A DNA stretch of 64,000 nucleotides, taken from NCBI GenBank assembly GCA_001910725.1, contig MJGA01000007.1:1240001-1304000 (forward strand), read 5' to 3'. This document shows, one piece after another, positions 12,796 through 21,596 of this stretch; positions within the stretch are counted from its first letter, which is position 1; every line of letters begins with the position of its first letter. The notes beneath the pieces were generated by a model, which saw only the letters and a program-made list of their open reading frames with translations, ran no database searches and had not been told where the DNA came from. Both the position numbers and the translations under genes were made by a program. This DNA comes from Phanerodontia chrysosporium. Lineage: Eukaryota; Basidiomycota; Agaricomycetes; Polyporales; Phanerochaetaceae.

Positions 12796-15139
12796 ATTAC
12801 GATTTCTGAATGTAAATGAAGAATCGTTCTTTTGGCGACTGGGCACTTTGGAGCTTTTGTACACCGTTACGAACTTTGGCTGAAGGTGTGGGAAGTTTTG
12901 TTGTAGTCCCATTAGATTTGGCCATCAATCTGAGGTTAGGGTTTATTACAAACTTTGAAGTAAATCTTTCTCGATTTTTATAGCCTTTTATACTGTACTT
13001 CAGAATATGCCCTTGTATATAGCACTACTATAGACCTTGGGCTACCTATTGGTATCTATGAAAACATGCTATGCCTTGAGCTCACTGTTCACTAGCATGC
13101 TCAATGTTGAGCGCTTACATCAGGCTTTACATAGATCCAATCTCAAATGTAGCCACAATAGCATATATAGTATATCAATGGATAGAGCTTGATGAGGAGA
13201 TTCAGAATATGTATATATGTTGAGGGTTATTAGGTGTATTGAGGTGGATGGCAAGGGATTAAGGTAGCAGATGTACCTATATTAAGCGCTCACTTAGGTG
13301 AACTGCAGTGATCATCTTGCTCTAGATGTTCTAGACCAAATACACACACATGTATATTATGTATACATCCATTTGCAGCTCATAAAGCATGTATAGAGCT
13401 GTACATATAACGTAAAGCTACTATTCTCTGTAAATATAATTGTTTATGGTGTTTTTCCACAAATTAGTCTGTTCTACTATATAGAGGGTATATTTGACCT
13501 GAGGGAATACTTGATATACAGCACACATACCGCGTGAGTATACATGAATATATTGAGCAATTGCCATGCATTGTAAAGAGACCTACAAATATAACATCGA
13601 CTTATCAAAGAATATTCACTGTGGGCCTTACCTGACATACATGACATGTATGTCTACATATATGTCTGTAGCCACAATATGGTGAAGTCCACTAGAATAT
13701 ATGTAGCAATATATCATATGAAATGATGAAGGTATAGATATATTACCTTTAGAAGCAGATCAAAGTGAAGATTGCCATATTGGGAAGGGCCATCAGTTTA
13801 CAGGGGTTAATGGCGGGTGCATGGCACTATATGTATACGATAACGATTATATGCGCATTTTCCGTCGATTTATAGGGCTATATACCACGCTCCAAAGAGC
13901 TTACAGTAATAGCTCTACTTTGAGCCAGGATACCTGCTGAGTCATCAGTGTTGTGTGTGCTAGCCTTGGCCTTCAGCCGACAGACATGTGGGCTGTCCAC
14001 GTGGCTTTCCAGGCCACATGGACGAAGTGCGCTGTGGGTCCAAAGGGCCCCATTCCTGAAAACAAAGAAAAATAACGAAATATATTTATTTTCAGGCCTG
14101 ACTTGATGTCCCTTCATGGTACAGAGCCCCCACAGGGCTCAAACATGTATATATACACTATGTAGAGCATTTGTATACACTGGATGCATGCTGTGCACCC
14201 TGGATGAGCTTCCAGAGTGGGGAAAAGCGAAAATAGAGGAGGTAGTGAAGATTGAGCTAGAAAATAATGTTTCGGCCGAAAAACCACCTAAGCGCTGGTG
14301 TGTAAAATCGTTTCACGTACGTCAAAACACCTAGGACACCACCGATGTGTCTTTACGTACGTGAAACGATTTGACTAAGCACTGCCATTAGTTGGGGTCC
14401 TTTCTGGAGTATCTCTGCCTTAGTACACACAGGGGTGCGCTATAAATCCCGATAAAATGCGCAAGTAATCCGCGGCCGTGTATTCCATTGGGATACATTT
14501 TGCTCGTACCTGCCCAGAAAGGCAACACGGCGCGATGGCTCGATTTCTACTTCTAAAATCGAAATAGATTAAGTAGCATCCTCAACTCTATCAGTGGCTT
14601 CTGGATGGTGTACATATATGGAAAAGAATGTCTGATATAGTGCCAAACTTGGTATAAACTGTAAAGCAAACTCTTATGGCAGGAAAGGCCCTATAATGCT
14701 TAATATCATGTGAAATTGGATATTTATTCTCTTCTTTGTATATATAGGCCTAGGGTTGTATATACAGAGTATGGCTGGTATCTGCATAGTATGTATATAT
14801 GGCTGCTGTACTATAGCACTGACTGTAGCAATTTTGGCAGAATAGAGGCTGTGAATAAAGCTTAATCTATTTATTTCACAGTTCTCGATAAATATATTTG
14901 TATGGCCTCACCAAGGAGGGGCCCTTTCAGGATATAATTGTTCATGATAGCAGCCATCCATGCATGCATGCTATATTATACCTGGGAATATACATAGCCT
15001 TGCAAGGGTGAGCTAGCTACATTTTCCATCAGAGAAGCTTTTAACAGATAATTATATTACTTGTACATGATATCATATTTTATAAGGGGTGTTAGAGTGC
15101 AGTGGATGTATGGACATGCAATAGACTATAGATGTCCAT
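12796..15139 (+). repeat. Dispersed 2.3 kb repeat, copy A
   Basis: Starts at ATTACGATTTCTGAATGTAA and runs to the Copia LTR at 15140. It matches copy C (47537-49881) along its whole length at high identity, and copy B (36789-34933) in inverted orientation over the first 1.86 kb. AT-rich with many TATA/ATGTAT palindromes. It encodes a 72-codon ORF (14116-14334) present in all three copies but resembling no known family. Copy A carries variants not shared by B and C, so it is the outlier. The nature of the repeat is unknown: a non-autonomous transposon or part of a segmental duplication. Confidence 0.8.
14306..14371. repeat. Perfect 17-bp inverted repeat (hairpin) in copy A
   Basis: Left arm 14306-14322 and right arm 14355-14371 are exact reverse complements (AATCGTTTCACGTACGT), with a 32-nt loop. 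The same place in copies B and C keeps the left arm but has mutated right arms. Confidence 0.85.
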
Positions 15140-15476
15140 TGTAGGAGGTGAACTCGATTACAGGAGTGCTTTGAAACACACTGGTGGTAGTGGGTGAGCA
15201 ACTGAATGTATTGGAGCAAAGGGAGAACTATTGACCTGGTGGTAGTAGGTGAGCAACTGAAGAGCTCAGGGCACTACCCCCACAATTTATATCCTACAGA
15301 GGGGATCAAAGCGAACTAAAAACAAAGGAACGAAAGTGAAGGGGACAAAGGAAAAAAGTACAAAGGGATTTCTTTGTCAGTGGCCCATGAGGGCCACTGC
15401 ACCTGGTCAATGCACTGGGCCACTGAGGGCCGCTGAGTGCAGAGGGGTGATTGCATCACAAAGAACACAACTAACA
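15140..15476 (-). mobile_element. Ty1/Copia LTR, long form (3' LTR)
   Basis: On the minus strand it starts TGTTAGTTGTG and ends CTACA. Copia RNase H lies immediately to its right, so this is the 3' LTR of a minus-strand element. The long form has an internal duplication of the CTGGTGGTAGTGGGTGAGCA block. Copy C has the same LTR at the same junction. Confidence 0.8.
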
Positions 15477-16199
15477 GTCCCCCCCTGAAGGCAGCATGTC
15501 TCTGCACAGGGCTTTCCCCACATCAAGCACATCTACTGCAAGCCCATGAGCCAGCGAAGTGCAGCAACCTTGGCTACAGACAAAGTCTTGGTCAGAATGT
15601 CTACAATTATCAGGTCAGTCTGGACATACTTTGGAGAGATCTGGCCATTCTCTATCACATCACGCAGCCAGTAGAGGTGCAGCTGCATGTGCTTCAATCA
15701 CTCAAAATGCTCAGAATTCTTGGCCACTGCAATAGCAGAGTTGTTATTCATGTAGAGTGTCAATGGAGAGTGAGAGAGGTTGTAACCAAACTGTGAGCAG
15801 GTTGCACATCCAGGCAATGTCCTAGCCAGCCTGATTGGCAGCCATGTACTTCGCCTCTGTGGTAGCCTGCACCACCACAGTCTGCAGCTTACTACTCCAG
15901 TCCACAGCACTAATGCCCATTATAATGACATAAGCACCAGATGAGCACAGTGCGTCAGAATTCCTAGCATAGTCAGCATCCGAGTCGGTCACAAAGAGCT
16001 CCTTTGTTGCAGTAGGACCATAGGTGAGCTGCAAGTCCAGGGAGCCCTTGAAATACTGGAACAGGTGCTTAACTGCCTGCTAGTGGGCCTGGCCAGGGTT
16101 CGCATTGAAGTGAGCTAGCACAGAGACTGCATAGGCAATACCAGGATGAGTGCAGGTGGCAAGGTACATGAGGCAGCCAACAGCACTGACGTAGAGAAG
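15477..16199 (-). pseudogene. Copia pol fragment (RT tail and RNase H)
   Basis: Minus-strand frames with stops and shifts encode Copia RNase H signatures: YLATCTHPGIAYAVSVLAHF, then QLTYGPTATKELFVTDSDAD, VVQATTEAKYMAANQAGWDI, LYMNNNSAIAVAKNSEHFEW and KHMQLHLYWLRDVIENGQIS. It ends at the LTR on the left and is cut on the right by the G2 LTR at 16200. It is a dead piece and probably part of the same duplicated unit as 50223-52497. Confidence 0.85.
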
Positions 16200-16730
16200 T
16201 GTCAAAGTAAACCCCGCTACTTATCTTAGTAGCTTAGTGGGGGAACTTGACTGCAAGTGGGTGCGAGTGAAGTAGTTGGTAGACGAGGTAGATGATGCTG
16301 GAGACTTAAGCCCAGCAGAGCCCAGTATATATACATGAAGGGGAGGACCCCTGGTACTATCCGAGACCCTTGATACTGCCCATCACATGCACGATGGCGT
16401 GATGATGGTGTGATACTTGCCAAGACACTCCAGGCTCGGCGAAGTCTAAAGCTGAGTACCGGATGTGTCCGGAACCTTCTACGCTATTCTAGAATACACT
16501 ACCCAGACCCTGGGTCCGGCTACCTACTATACACTGGTACCGGAGTGTCTACATCATAGATAAGATAAAGATAAGATCCTCACATGACTCTGAGTCCATT
16601 CCCAGCACGTGACCAACACGTGACCGCGTTTTGACGCGTGCCTGTCTTAACCCTAGTTCATGACCCTAATCCCTAGTGCCTACTGGGCGCTTACAAGAAT
16701 AAAACCGTAGGGAATTGGAAAACTGTGACA
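16200..16730 (-). mobile_element. 3' LTR of the old Gypsy element G2
   Basis: On the minus strand this 531-bp segment begins TGTCACAGTTTTCC at 16730, next to the purine-rich tract GAAGAGGGGATAC, and ends TTTGACA at 16200. It has TATATATA upstream of its R region. It interrupts the Copia pol fragment. It is unrelated in sequence to the G1 LTR apart from the terminal TGTCACAG. No 5' partner survives in the window. Confidence 0.75.
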
Positions 16731-16769
16731 GTATCCCCTCTTCAGATTCGAACTCCCGAGAGAAGACTT

Positions 16770-18259
16770 TTATTTTCCAGTGGATCCAAACTCGCCTGAA
16801 CCACGATCAGTTGACTGTAGCGTTTCGACAACTTCTATGTCGGCATCGGCAATTTTTTCCAGGATCAATTGAGCCGCCCTATCTCCAGTCGTGACTGTGA
16901 AGTTACTGTCGCTTGTGTTAAGGAGTAGTATTTTGACGATGCCCGTGTAGTCCCGGTCGATAACGCCTGCGCCAACATGAATGCCTTTGAGTGCAAGTCC
17001 TGATCGTGGTGCAATTTGTCCATAGGTTCCAGTTGGAACTCGGATGTGAATGCCAGTTTGCAGTCTCCTGCTGGAATTGTTGCATCTTCTGCTGCATACA
17101 GGTCCCAGCCTGCTGCCTCGGTGGTGCTCTTGGATGGTGTTTTTCCACCATCTAGAACGATCTGAAGGGTTTCCTCTTCGTCGAGTTCTAAACCGTCTGT
17201 TTTCATAGGTGCTTCTTCTTTTTGAACACGCCAAAATTCCGCGATCTTCTCTTTAGCACCTTCCAGATTACTCTCTGGTTCCCATTTGTCTTCTTCTGGC
17301 CCATAACCCTTCCACCGAATCATGTACCAGTTTCATTTTCTGACATGTCCAGTAGTCTTGTGGTTGAGAATTTTCTCGACCTCGTACTCGAGCTCTCTGT
17401 CATGAACTTCTGGGTCTGGCGGTGCAGCTCGTTGGCCGACGATGGAGGGTGTAGAATAGGGGATTAATTTACTAGCGTGGAACACCGGGTGATATGCCCT
17501 GTATTGTGGAGGCAGTTTCACCTTAAAGGTTACTTTGGATAGTTGTTCCATGATTTCGAACGGTCCTAGGTACCTCAGTGTCAGCGTGCGTTGAGTGGTT
17601 TAGTAATCCTTTGAATTCAGCAGGACTTTGTTGCCAACTTTAAACGGCACTTCTTGCTTGTTCTGGTCGTGGTACCACTCCATACAGTCCGCTGCTAGTT
17701 GTAGGGCTGCTTTGGCCTTGTCTTGGGCATCTTGTCTAAGTCTGAATATCTCGTTCAAGTCTTTGCTTTTGGCTTACTTGTCGAGAGTTGGTCCTACCCG
17801 TGGGTGTCTACCATATTCTAGAAAGAACGGCGTGTCCTTTGTACTTTCATGTGCTGCATTGTTGTAGGCAAATTCTGCGGTGGGCAGATAATCGACCCAG
17901 TCTTCGTGATTGACATTATCAGCGAAGCAGCGTAGGTACTGTTCCAGAACTTGATTTACTCATTCTGTTTGACCATCTGTTTGAGGATGATATGCCGTAG
18001 ACATCGCTGACTCGATACCGAGTAGCTTACACCATTTTTGAAAGAGTTTTGCCGCGAATTGAGTTCCTCTATCTGAGATCATCTGCAAAGCTAGTCTGTG
18101 GATAGGGTAAATTCTATCCATCAAGATTTTTGCGAGGTCTTTAGCAAAGAATTTGTTCGTTATCACAAAGAAACATGCTCTCTTGGTGAGTCGGTATACA
18201 ATGACTAGGATGGCATCCTTTCCTCTTGACGGCATCAACTGAGTAATCAAGTCGATGGT
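16770..18259 (-). pseudogene. G2 pol, C-terminal part: integrase, chromodomain, dUTPase (broken)
   Basis: Minus-strand continuation of G2 pol left of the G1 insertion. From right to left it encodes the integrase catalytic core (RLTKRACFFVITNKFFAKDL, MISDRGTQFAAKLFQKWCKL, TAYHPQTDGQTE), the integrase C-terminal region, and a chromodomain (EYEVEKILNHKT ... MIRWKGYGPEEDKWEPESNL). A trimeric-type dUTPase follows: AAGWDLYAAEDATIPAGDC, PRSGLALKG, GVIDRDYTG, GDRAAQLILEKI and GSGEFGSTGK, ending at 16770. Several stops and frameshifts are present, one inside the dUTPase after GDCKLA. The relic shows that the dUTPase fusion predates G1. Confidence 0.9.
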
Positions 18260-18264
18260 AATAA

Positions 18265-18864
18265 TGTCACAGTTTTTCGTCTCAACCCTTAGGGTTAGGG
18301 GCAGCAGGTGACAGAAGCGATTACTCCGAACTGTGACATGCAGAAGCGCTGGAGTGACAGCCCTAGGCTCGGGGCTGGTCACGTGATACGGCAGTCACGT
18401 GATGCGCACACGTGCGGTATTCCAGGGTCACATGGTCGAAGGTCTAGAAGCAGGCAAGGGTCTGGAAGCGCCGAGACACTCCGGAATGGACTAGAAAGTC
18501 CTGGAGGTCTCTGGACAGGTCCGGACAGTGCTGAAACGTTCTGGAGGTTTCTGGGACATCGTAGGAACATTTAGGAACGTGTAGGAGAATGTAGGAATGC
18601 CTGTAGGGCACTAGCCAATAGCGTAGTAGGTATTAGATAGCTAGGACCCTGAACACCGGTCCCTGGGGACCTGGTGCACATGTATATAAACCCTGAGAGC
18701 TGGGGATGCCTCCCCAGCTTCAATCTCATCGCATCTCACCTCTCTAGTCTCTATACCTCGTCTTCAAGCTTGGCTACACCCTTTGTAGTCCAAGTAAACC
18801 TTTGCCAGTGAGTATTGCTGGTTGGTTTGGTGTATAGGCGCTAGGGCAGCGCATTTTTGTGATA
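18265..18864 (+). repeat. G1 5' LTR
   Basis: Runs from TGTCACAG to TTGTGATA, with short imperfect inverted ends. Contains a TATA box at 18683. Other copies of this LTR family in the window: 37236-37834, 39431-40031 and 52498-53096, all much more mutated. Confidence 0.97.
18683..18690 (+). promoter_or_regulatory. TATA box of G1 LTR
   Basis: TATATAAA lies 33 nt before AGCTTCAATCT at 18716, the sequence complementary to the primer-binding site and therefore the predicted 5' end of the transcript. The spacing fits normal TATA-directed initiation. Confidence 0.7.
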
Positions 18865-18866
18865 GA

Positions 18867-18877
18867 AGATTGAAGCT
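18867..18877 (+). other. Probable self-priming primer-binding site of G1
   Basis: AGATTGAAGCT starts two nt after the LTR end. It is the exact reverse complement of LTR bases 18716-18726, which lie where transcription should start. This is the Tf1-type self-priming arrangement. No tRNA-like TGG start is seen here. Confidence 0.75.
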
Positions 18878-19170
18878 AGTCAACCTACTCCACCTTTGGT
18901 GGCCTAGGTTATTGCTTTGGGTTCTGGGGGCTTGTTTGAACAAGTGCTTTTGCGCTTTGTTCAGTTTTCTGCCGATCCACAGGCGTAAGTGGGCACTATA
19001 GTACCTTTTTAGGTACAGACAGGGGAACGTGGTGCAATCCACCTCAGAGGGCTTTGCCTGCGGACGAGTAACCCCTGTTGTAGTGCTGGACTAAGGGTGT
19101 AATACCCTGTCCAACCAGTTTTAGCTGTGTGGCGTGGAAACCCACAGTAATACCCCTTTCTCTTCGTTGA

Positions 19171-19986
19171 GGGTTGGCTGGCAGGAAAGCCTTGCGCTTT
19201 GCCTGTGTGGAGAAGTTTTCTGGCTTGTGTACACAGGCTGACCCGTGTTTACTAGTGCCTAAAGCTGCTAGGAACCGTTTTGTCCTTGCTAAGGACGAGA
19301 GCTCTGGCAAACCCTTGCTTGAGCGCATCAAGATCTCGAACCTTCACCGCTTCAAAGACGTTGGAAAGCCGCGCCCTGCGTACAAACCTCGCACTACACC
19401 CTACACCCCTGTCCCTGGTCGTCGTGAAAGGCTTGCTCGTGAAGCAGACTTGAACGACTTCAAGCACCAGCTTCAGCTCGAAGACTATCGCAACGAACAG
19501 CGCAAGCGCCGCCTACTCGATCGCATCGCGAACGCCCCTCCCCCTCTCCCCCTCATTGAGCGTATTGAACCTCCCCCTACCCCCCCTATCGAAGTCAAAC
19601 CCATTCCCAAGGACCTTCGCTTTCACACCAACACTCAGGTCCATCAGCTGCGCGACTACGGACGAAAGTTCAACGGCGCCCTTAACCACTTGGGTCCGTT
19701 CTTTCAGAAGCTAGACGAGCAGCGTTTTCGAGTTGGGTTGACTGAACACGAGCTCTACATCTTGGGCTTGTTCAAGGAGAGGTTCGACAACATTCGCAAA
19801 CACCTTCAGACCATCGTCGAGACGAAGGAGTACACCACGAGGGAGTGGAAGAAGATTTCGAGGGATTTGAAGAAGGCAGGCGCACATAGCTTCGCTGAGC
19901 TCAAGCCACGCTTCGCTGAGCATTGCAGGGAGCTGATTCAGGAGTTGGGTGAAGATTGGTTGTTTTTGGAGAAGAACCTCGATTAG
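19171..19986 (+). CDS. G1 ORF1: methionine-free protein of unknown function upstream of gag
   Basis: Open frame of about 271 codons, from after the TGA at 19168 to the stop at 19984-19986, without one ATG; the first possible start codons are TTG. Composition is basic at the N-terminus, with a charged helical stretch (LAREADLNDFKHQLQLEDYR, NEQRKRRLLDRI), a Pro-rich hinge (ANAPPPLPLIERIEPPPTPP) and a helical C-terminal half (FFQKLDEQRFRVGLTEHELY, LGLFKERFDNIRKHLQTIVE, YTTREWKKISRDLKKAG). No database family recognised. The frame is intact and has sensible coding composition, so it is probably translated, from a non-AUG codon or by another unusual route. The gag ATG follows 29 nt after the stop, in the -1 frame. 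G3 has a counterpart at 63375-62602. Confidence 0.7.
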   Translation, partial: GLAGRKALRFACVEKFSGLCTQADPCLLVPKAARNRFVLAKDESSGKPLLERIKISNLHRFKDVGKPRPAYKPRTTPYTPVPGRRERLAREADLNDFKHQLQLEDYRNEQRKRRLLDRIANAPPPLPLIERIEPPPTPPIEVKPIPKDLRFHTNTQVHQLRDYGRKFNGALNHLGPFFQKLDEQRFRVGLTEHELYILGLFKERFDNIRKHLQTIVETKEYTTREWKKISRDLKKAGAHSFAELKPRFAEHCRELIQELGEDWLFLEKNLD

Positions 19987-20015
19987 TTTTTGTATCTGCG
20001 CGTTTTTGAATCAAG

Positions 20016-21596
20016 ATGTCGCTCAATTCAAATCCTGTTGACTTTGGTTTACGTTCTGCTTCGAGTTCAAGTGGCATGGACCCTTGGGGAGCATTAGAAC
20101 TTGGCTCTATGGCTGAGGGAGGCCCTACCCCAGTTTTGGCCACTGCGCCGCTTTCGACCTCTTACAAAGAGTACAGCCAGTCATGGGTACAAGCCGCTCA
20201 GGAAGGACTGACTCCTGGCGACTTTAAGGCCCTCGTTGACAGCCTGGGTAACTGGGTAAAGGCTGAAATAGCTCAAGTAAGGTCGGAAATGGGTTCAGAA
20301 GTCCTTCGCTTGAAGGAAGCCCTTCGCAAACGCAAAACCGAGGCCAAAACACTTCAGGAGCAGATAGACACTCTTGAGCAGACTAGACAGCACTTGTCTG
20401 CGCAGATAGCAGAGGCTCAGAACCAAAATCGCATTTTGCAGAATGCTATGCAGATGCTGAAGCAGGAGAACGAGAGCTTGAAAGTGTTGATTCAGCAAGG
20501 CACTAGTGGAGGCAACATTGGGTTGTCTCAGTCTTTGTTCCCTACCATGAAGGAGCCTGACACCTTTAATGGTGATAAGGCTAGCAAGCTGGATGACTGG
20601 CTCGAGTCGATGGCACTCTGGTTGCGCCACCGTGGCGTAATGGACGATGAAAAGAAGATAGAGACGGCAATGACTTACCTGCGAGGTTCAGCAAAGAAGG
20701 TCATGCAAGAGTACTTCGACAAGGTGGCAGACTCAAAGCCCCTTGGTACTTGGACCAACTTTGTGAACGAACTCCAGAAAGGATTCCAACAGACCGACAA
20801 GAAGGACAGGGCAAGGGCAGAGTTTGAGCAGCTTGTCAGCAAGAAAGGGACGAACGAGAACACTTTCAACGAGTTTGCCGCTCGTTTCCGTTCACTGGCT
20901 CGCCAAACTGACTTCTCCAACGAGGAACTGTTGGTCAAAGCCTATGCCCATACCCCTCGTGCCGCCGCCGATGTACTGGCAGCCCGTGGTCGCGCTCAGT
21001 GGGCTACGACCTGGGATGGTTGGTTGAAGGATGTTCAGGAGATTCTGCAGGATCAACGTCTCTTGACGGGCACCGTACTCTCTGGACAGCCTCAGTCGTC
21101 GAAAGACCCTGACGCTATGGATGTCGACGCCTTGAAGAAGGGCTCAGCCCAGGGCAAAGGCAAGACAGCCAAAGTTCAGAAGGTTGCCATGTCGTTCGAG
21201 GAGGCGAAGAAGAAAGGCTGCTGCGCTCAGTGTGGAGGCAAAGGCCACATCGCCAAGGAGTGTCCATCGAAGAAGAACAACTCAGGTTCTTCGACGTCGT
21301 CGAGTAAAACCACCAATGCACCGGTGGCCAGTTCGTCAAAGGCTTCGTGTTCAAAGGGAAAGGAGAAGGATAAGGGCTCTCGCCACACGAAGAACAGTGT
21401 GCGCGAGGTGTACGCCAGCGACTCGGAGAGATTCCAGGAGGTAGCCTCTGACGAGGAGTCGAGCTCGGATAGCTCAGAAGAAGAAGATACCCCCAAGACC
21501 AAGCAAAAGAAGAAGTCGTCTTCGAAGGAGAAGGCGCAGAAGATTAACCGCGTGGTGTTCTCAGACGATGAGGATTTTCTGCAGGGGCCGATGTAG
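20016..21596 (+). CDS. gag: G1 gag (capsid-nucleocapsid)
   Basis: 526 codons from ATG 20016, the first ATG after the predicted transcription start. The N-terminal third has a coiled coil (about residues 85-165, for example LRLKEALRKRKTEAKTLQEQ). It is followed by the Ty3/Gypsy capsid region: FNGDKASKLDDWLESMALWL, MTYLRGSAKKVMQEYFD, NTFNEFAARFRSLARQTDFS. One CCHC zinc knuckle, CAQCGGKGHIAKEC, is present at about residues 408-421. The C-terminus is Ser/Lys/Glu-rich and ends QKINRVVFSDDEDFLQGPM. It forms the virus-like particle and binds the RNA. The pol frame opens 25 nt before the gag stop, in the -1 frame. Confidence 0.95.
   Translation: MSLNSNPVDFGLRSASSSSGMDPWGALELGSMAEGGPTPVLATAPLSTSYKEYSQSWVQAAQEGLTPGDFKALVDSLGNWVKAEIAQVRSEMGSEVLRLKEALRKRKTEAKTLQEQIDTLEQTRQHLSAQIAEAQNQNRILQNAMQMLKQENESLKVLIQQGTSGGNIGLSQSLFPTMKEPDTFNGDKASKLDDWLESMALWLRHRGVMDDEKKIETAMTYLRGSAKKVMQEYFDKVADSKPLGTWTNFVNELQKGFQQTDKKDRARAEFEQLVSKKGTNENTFNEFAARFRSLARQTDFSNEELLVKAYAHTPRAAADVLAARGRAQWATTWDGWLKDVQEILQDQRLLTGTVLSGQPQSSKDPDAMDVDALKKGSAQGKGKTAKVQKVAMSFEEAKKKGCCAQCGGKGHIAKECPSKKNNSGSSTSSSKTTNAPVASSSKASCSKGKEKDKGSRHTKNSVREVYASDSERFQEVASDEESSSDSSEEEDTPKTKQKKKSSSKEKAQKINRVVFSDDEDFLQGPM

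Noticed and set aside
12476..12883. 135-codon plus-strand ORF after CAF40
   Set aside because: It spans a minisatellite and runs into repeat A. Composition is random and no homologous part was recognised.
21575..21596. Canonical slippery heptamer in the G1 gag/pol overlap
   Set aside because: No X XXY YYZ site exists in the gag frame there. Only a T TTT run is present, so the shift mechanism in G1 is left open.
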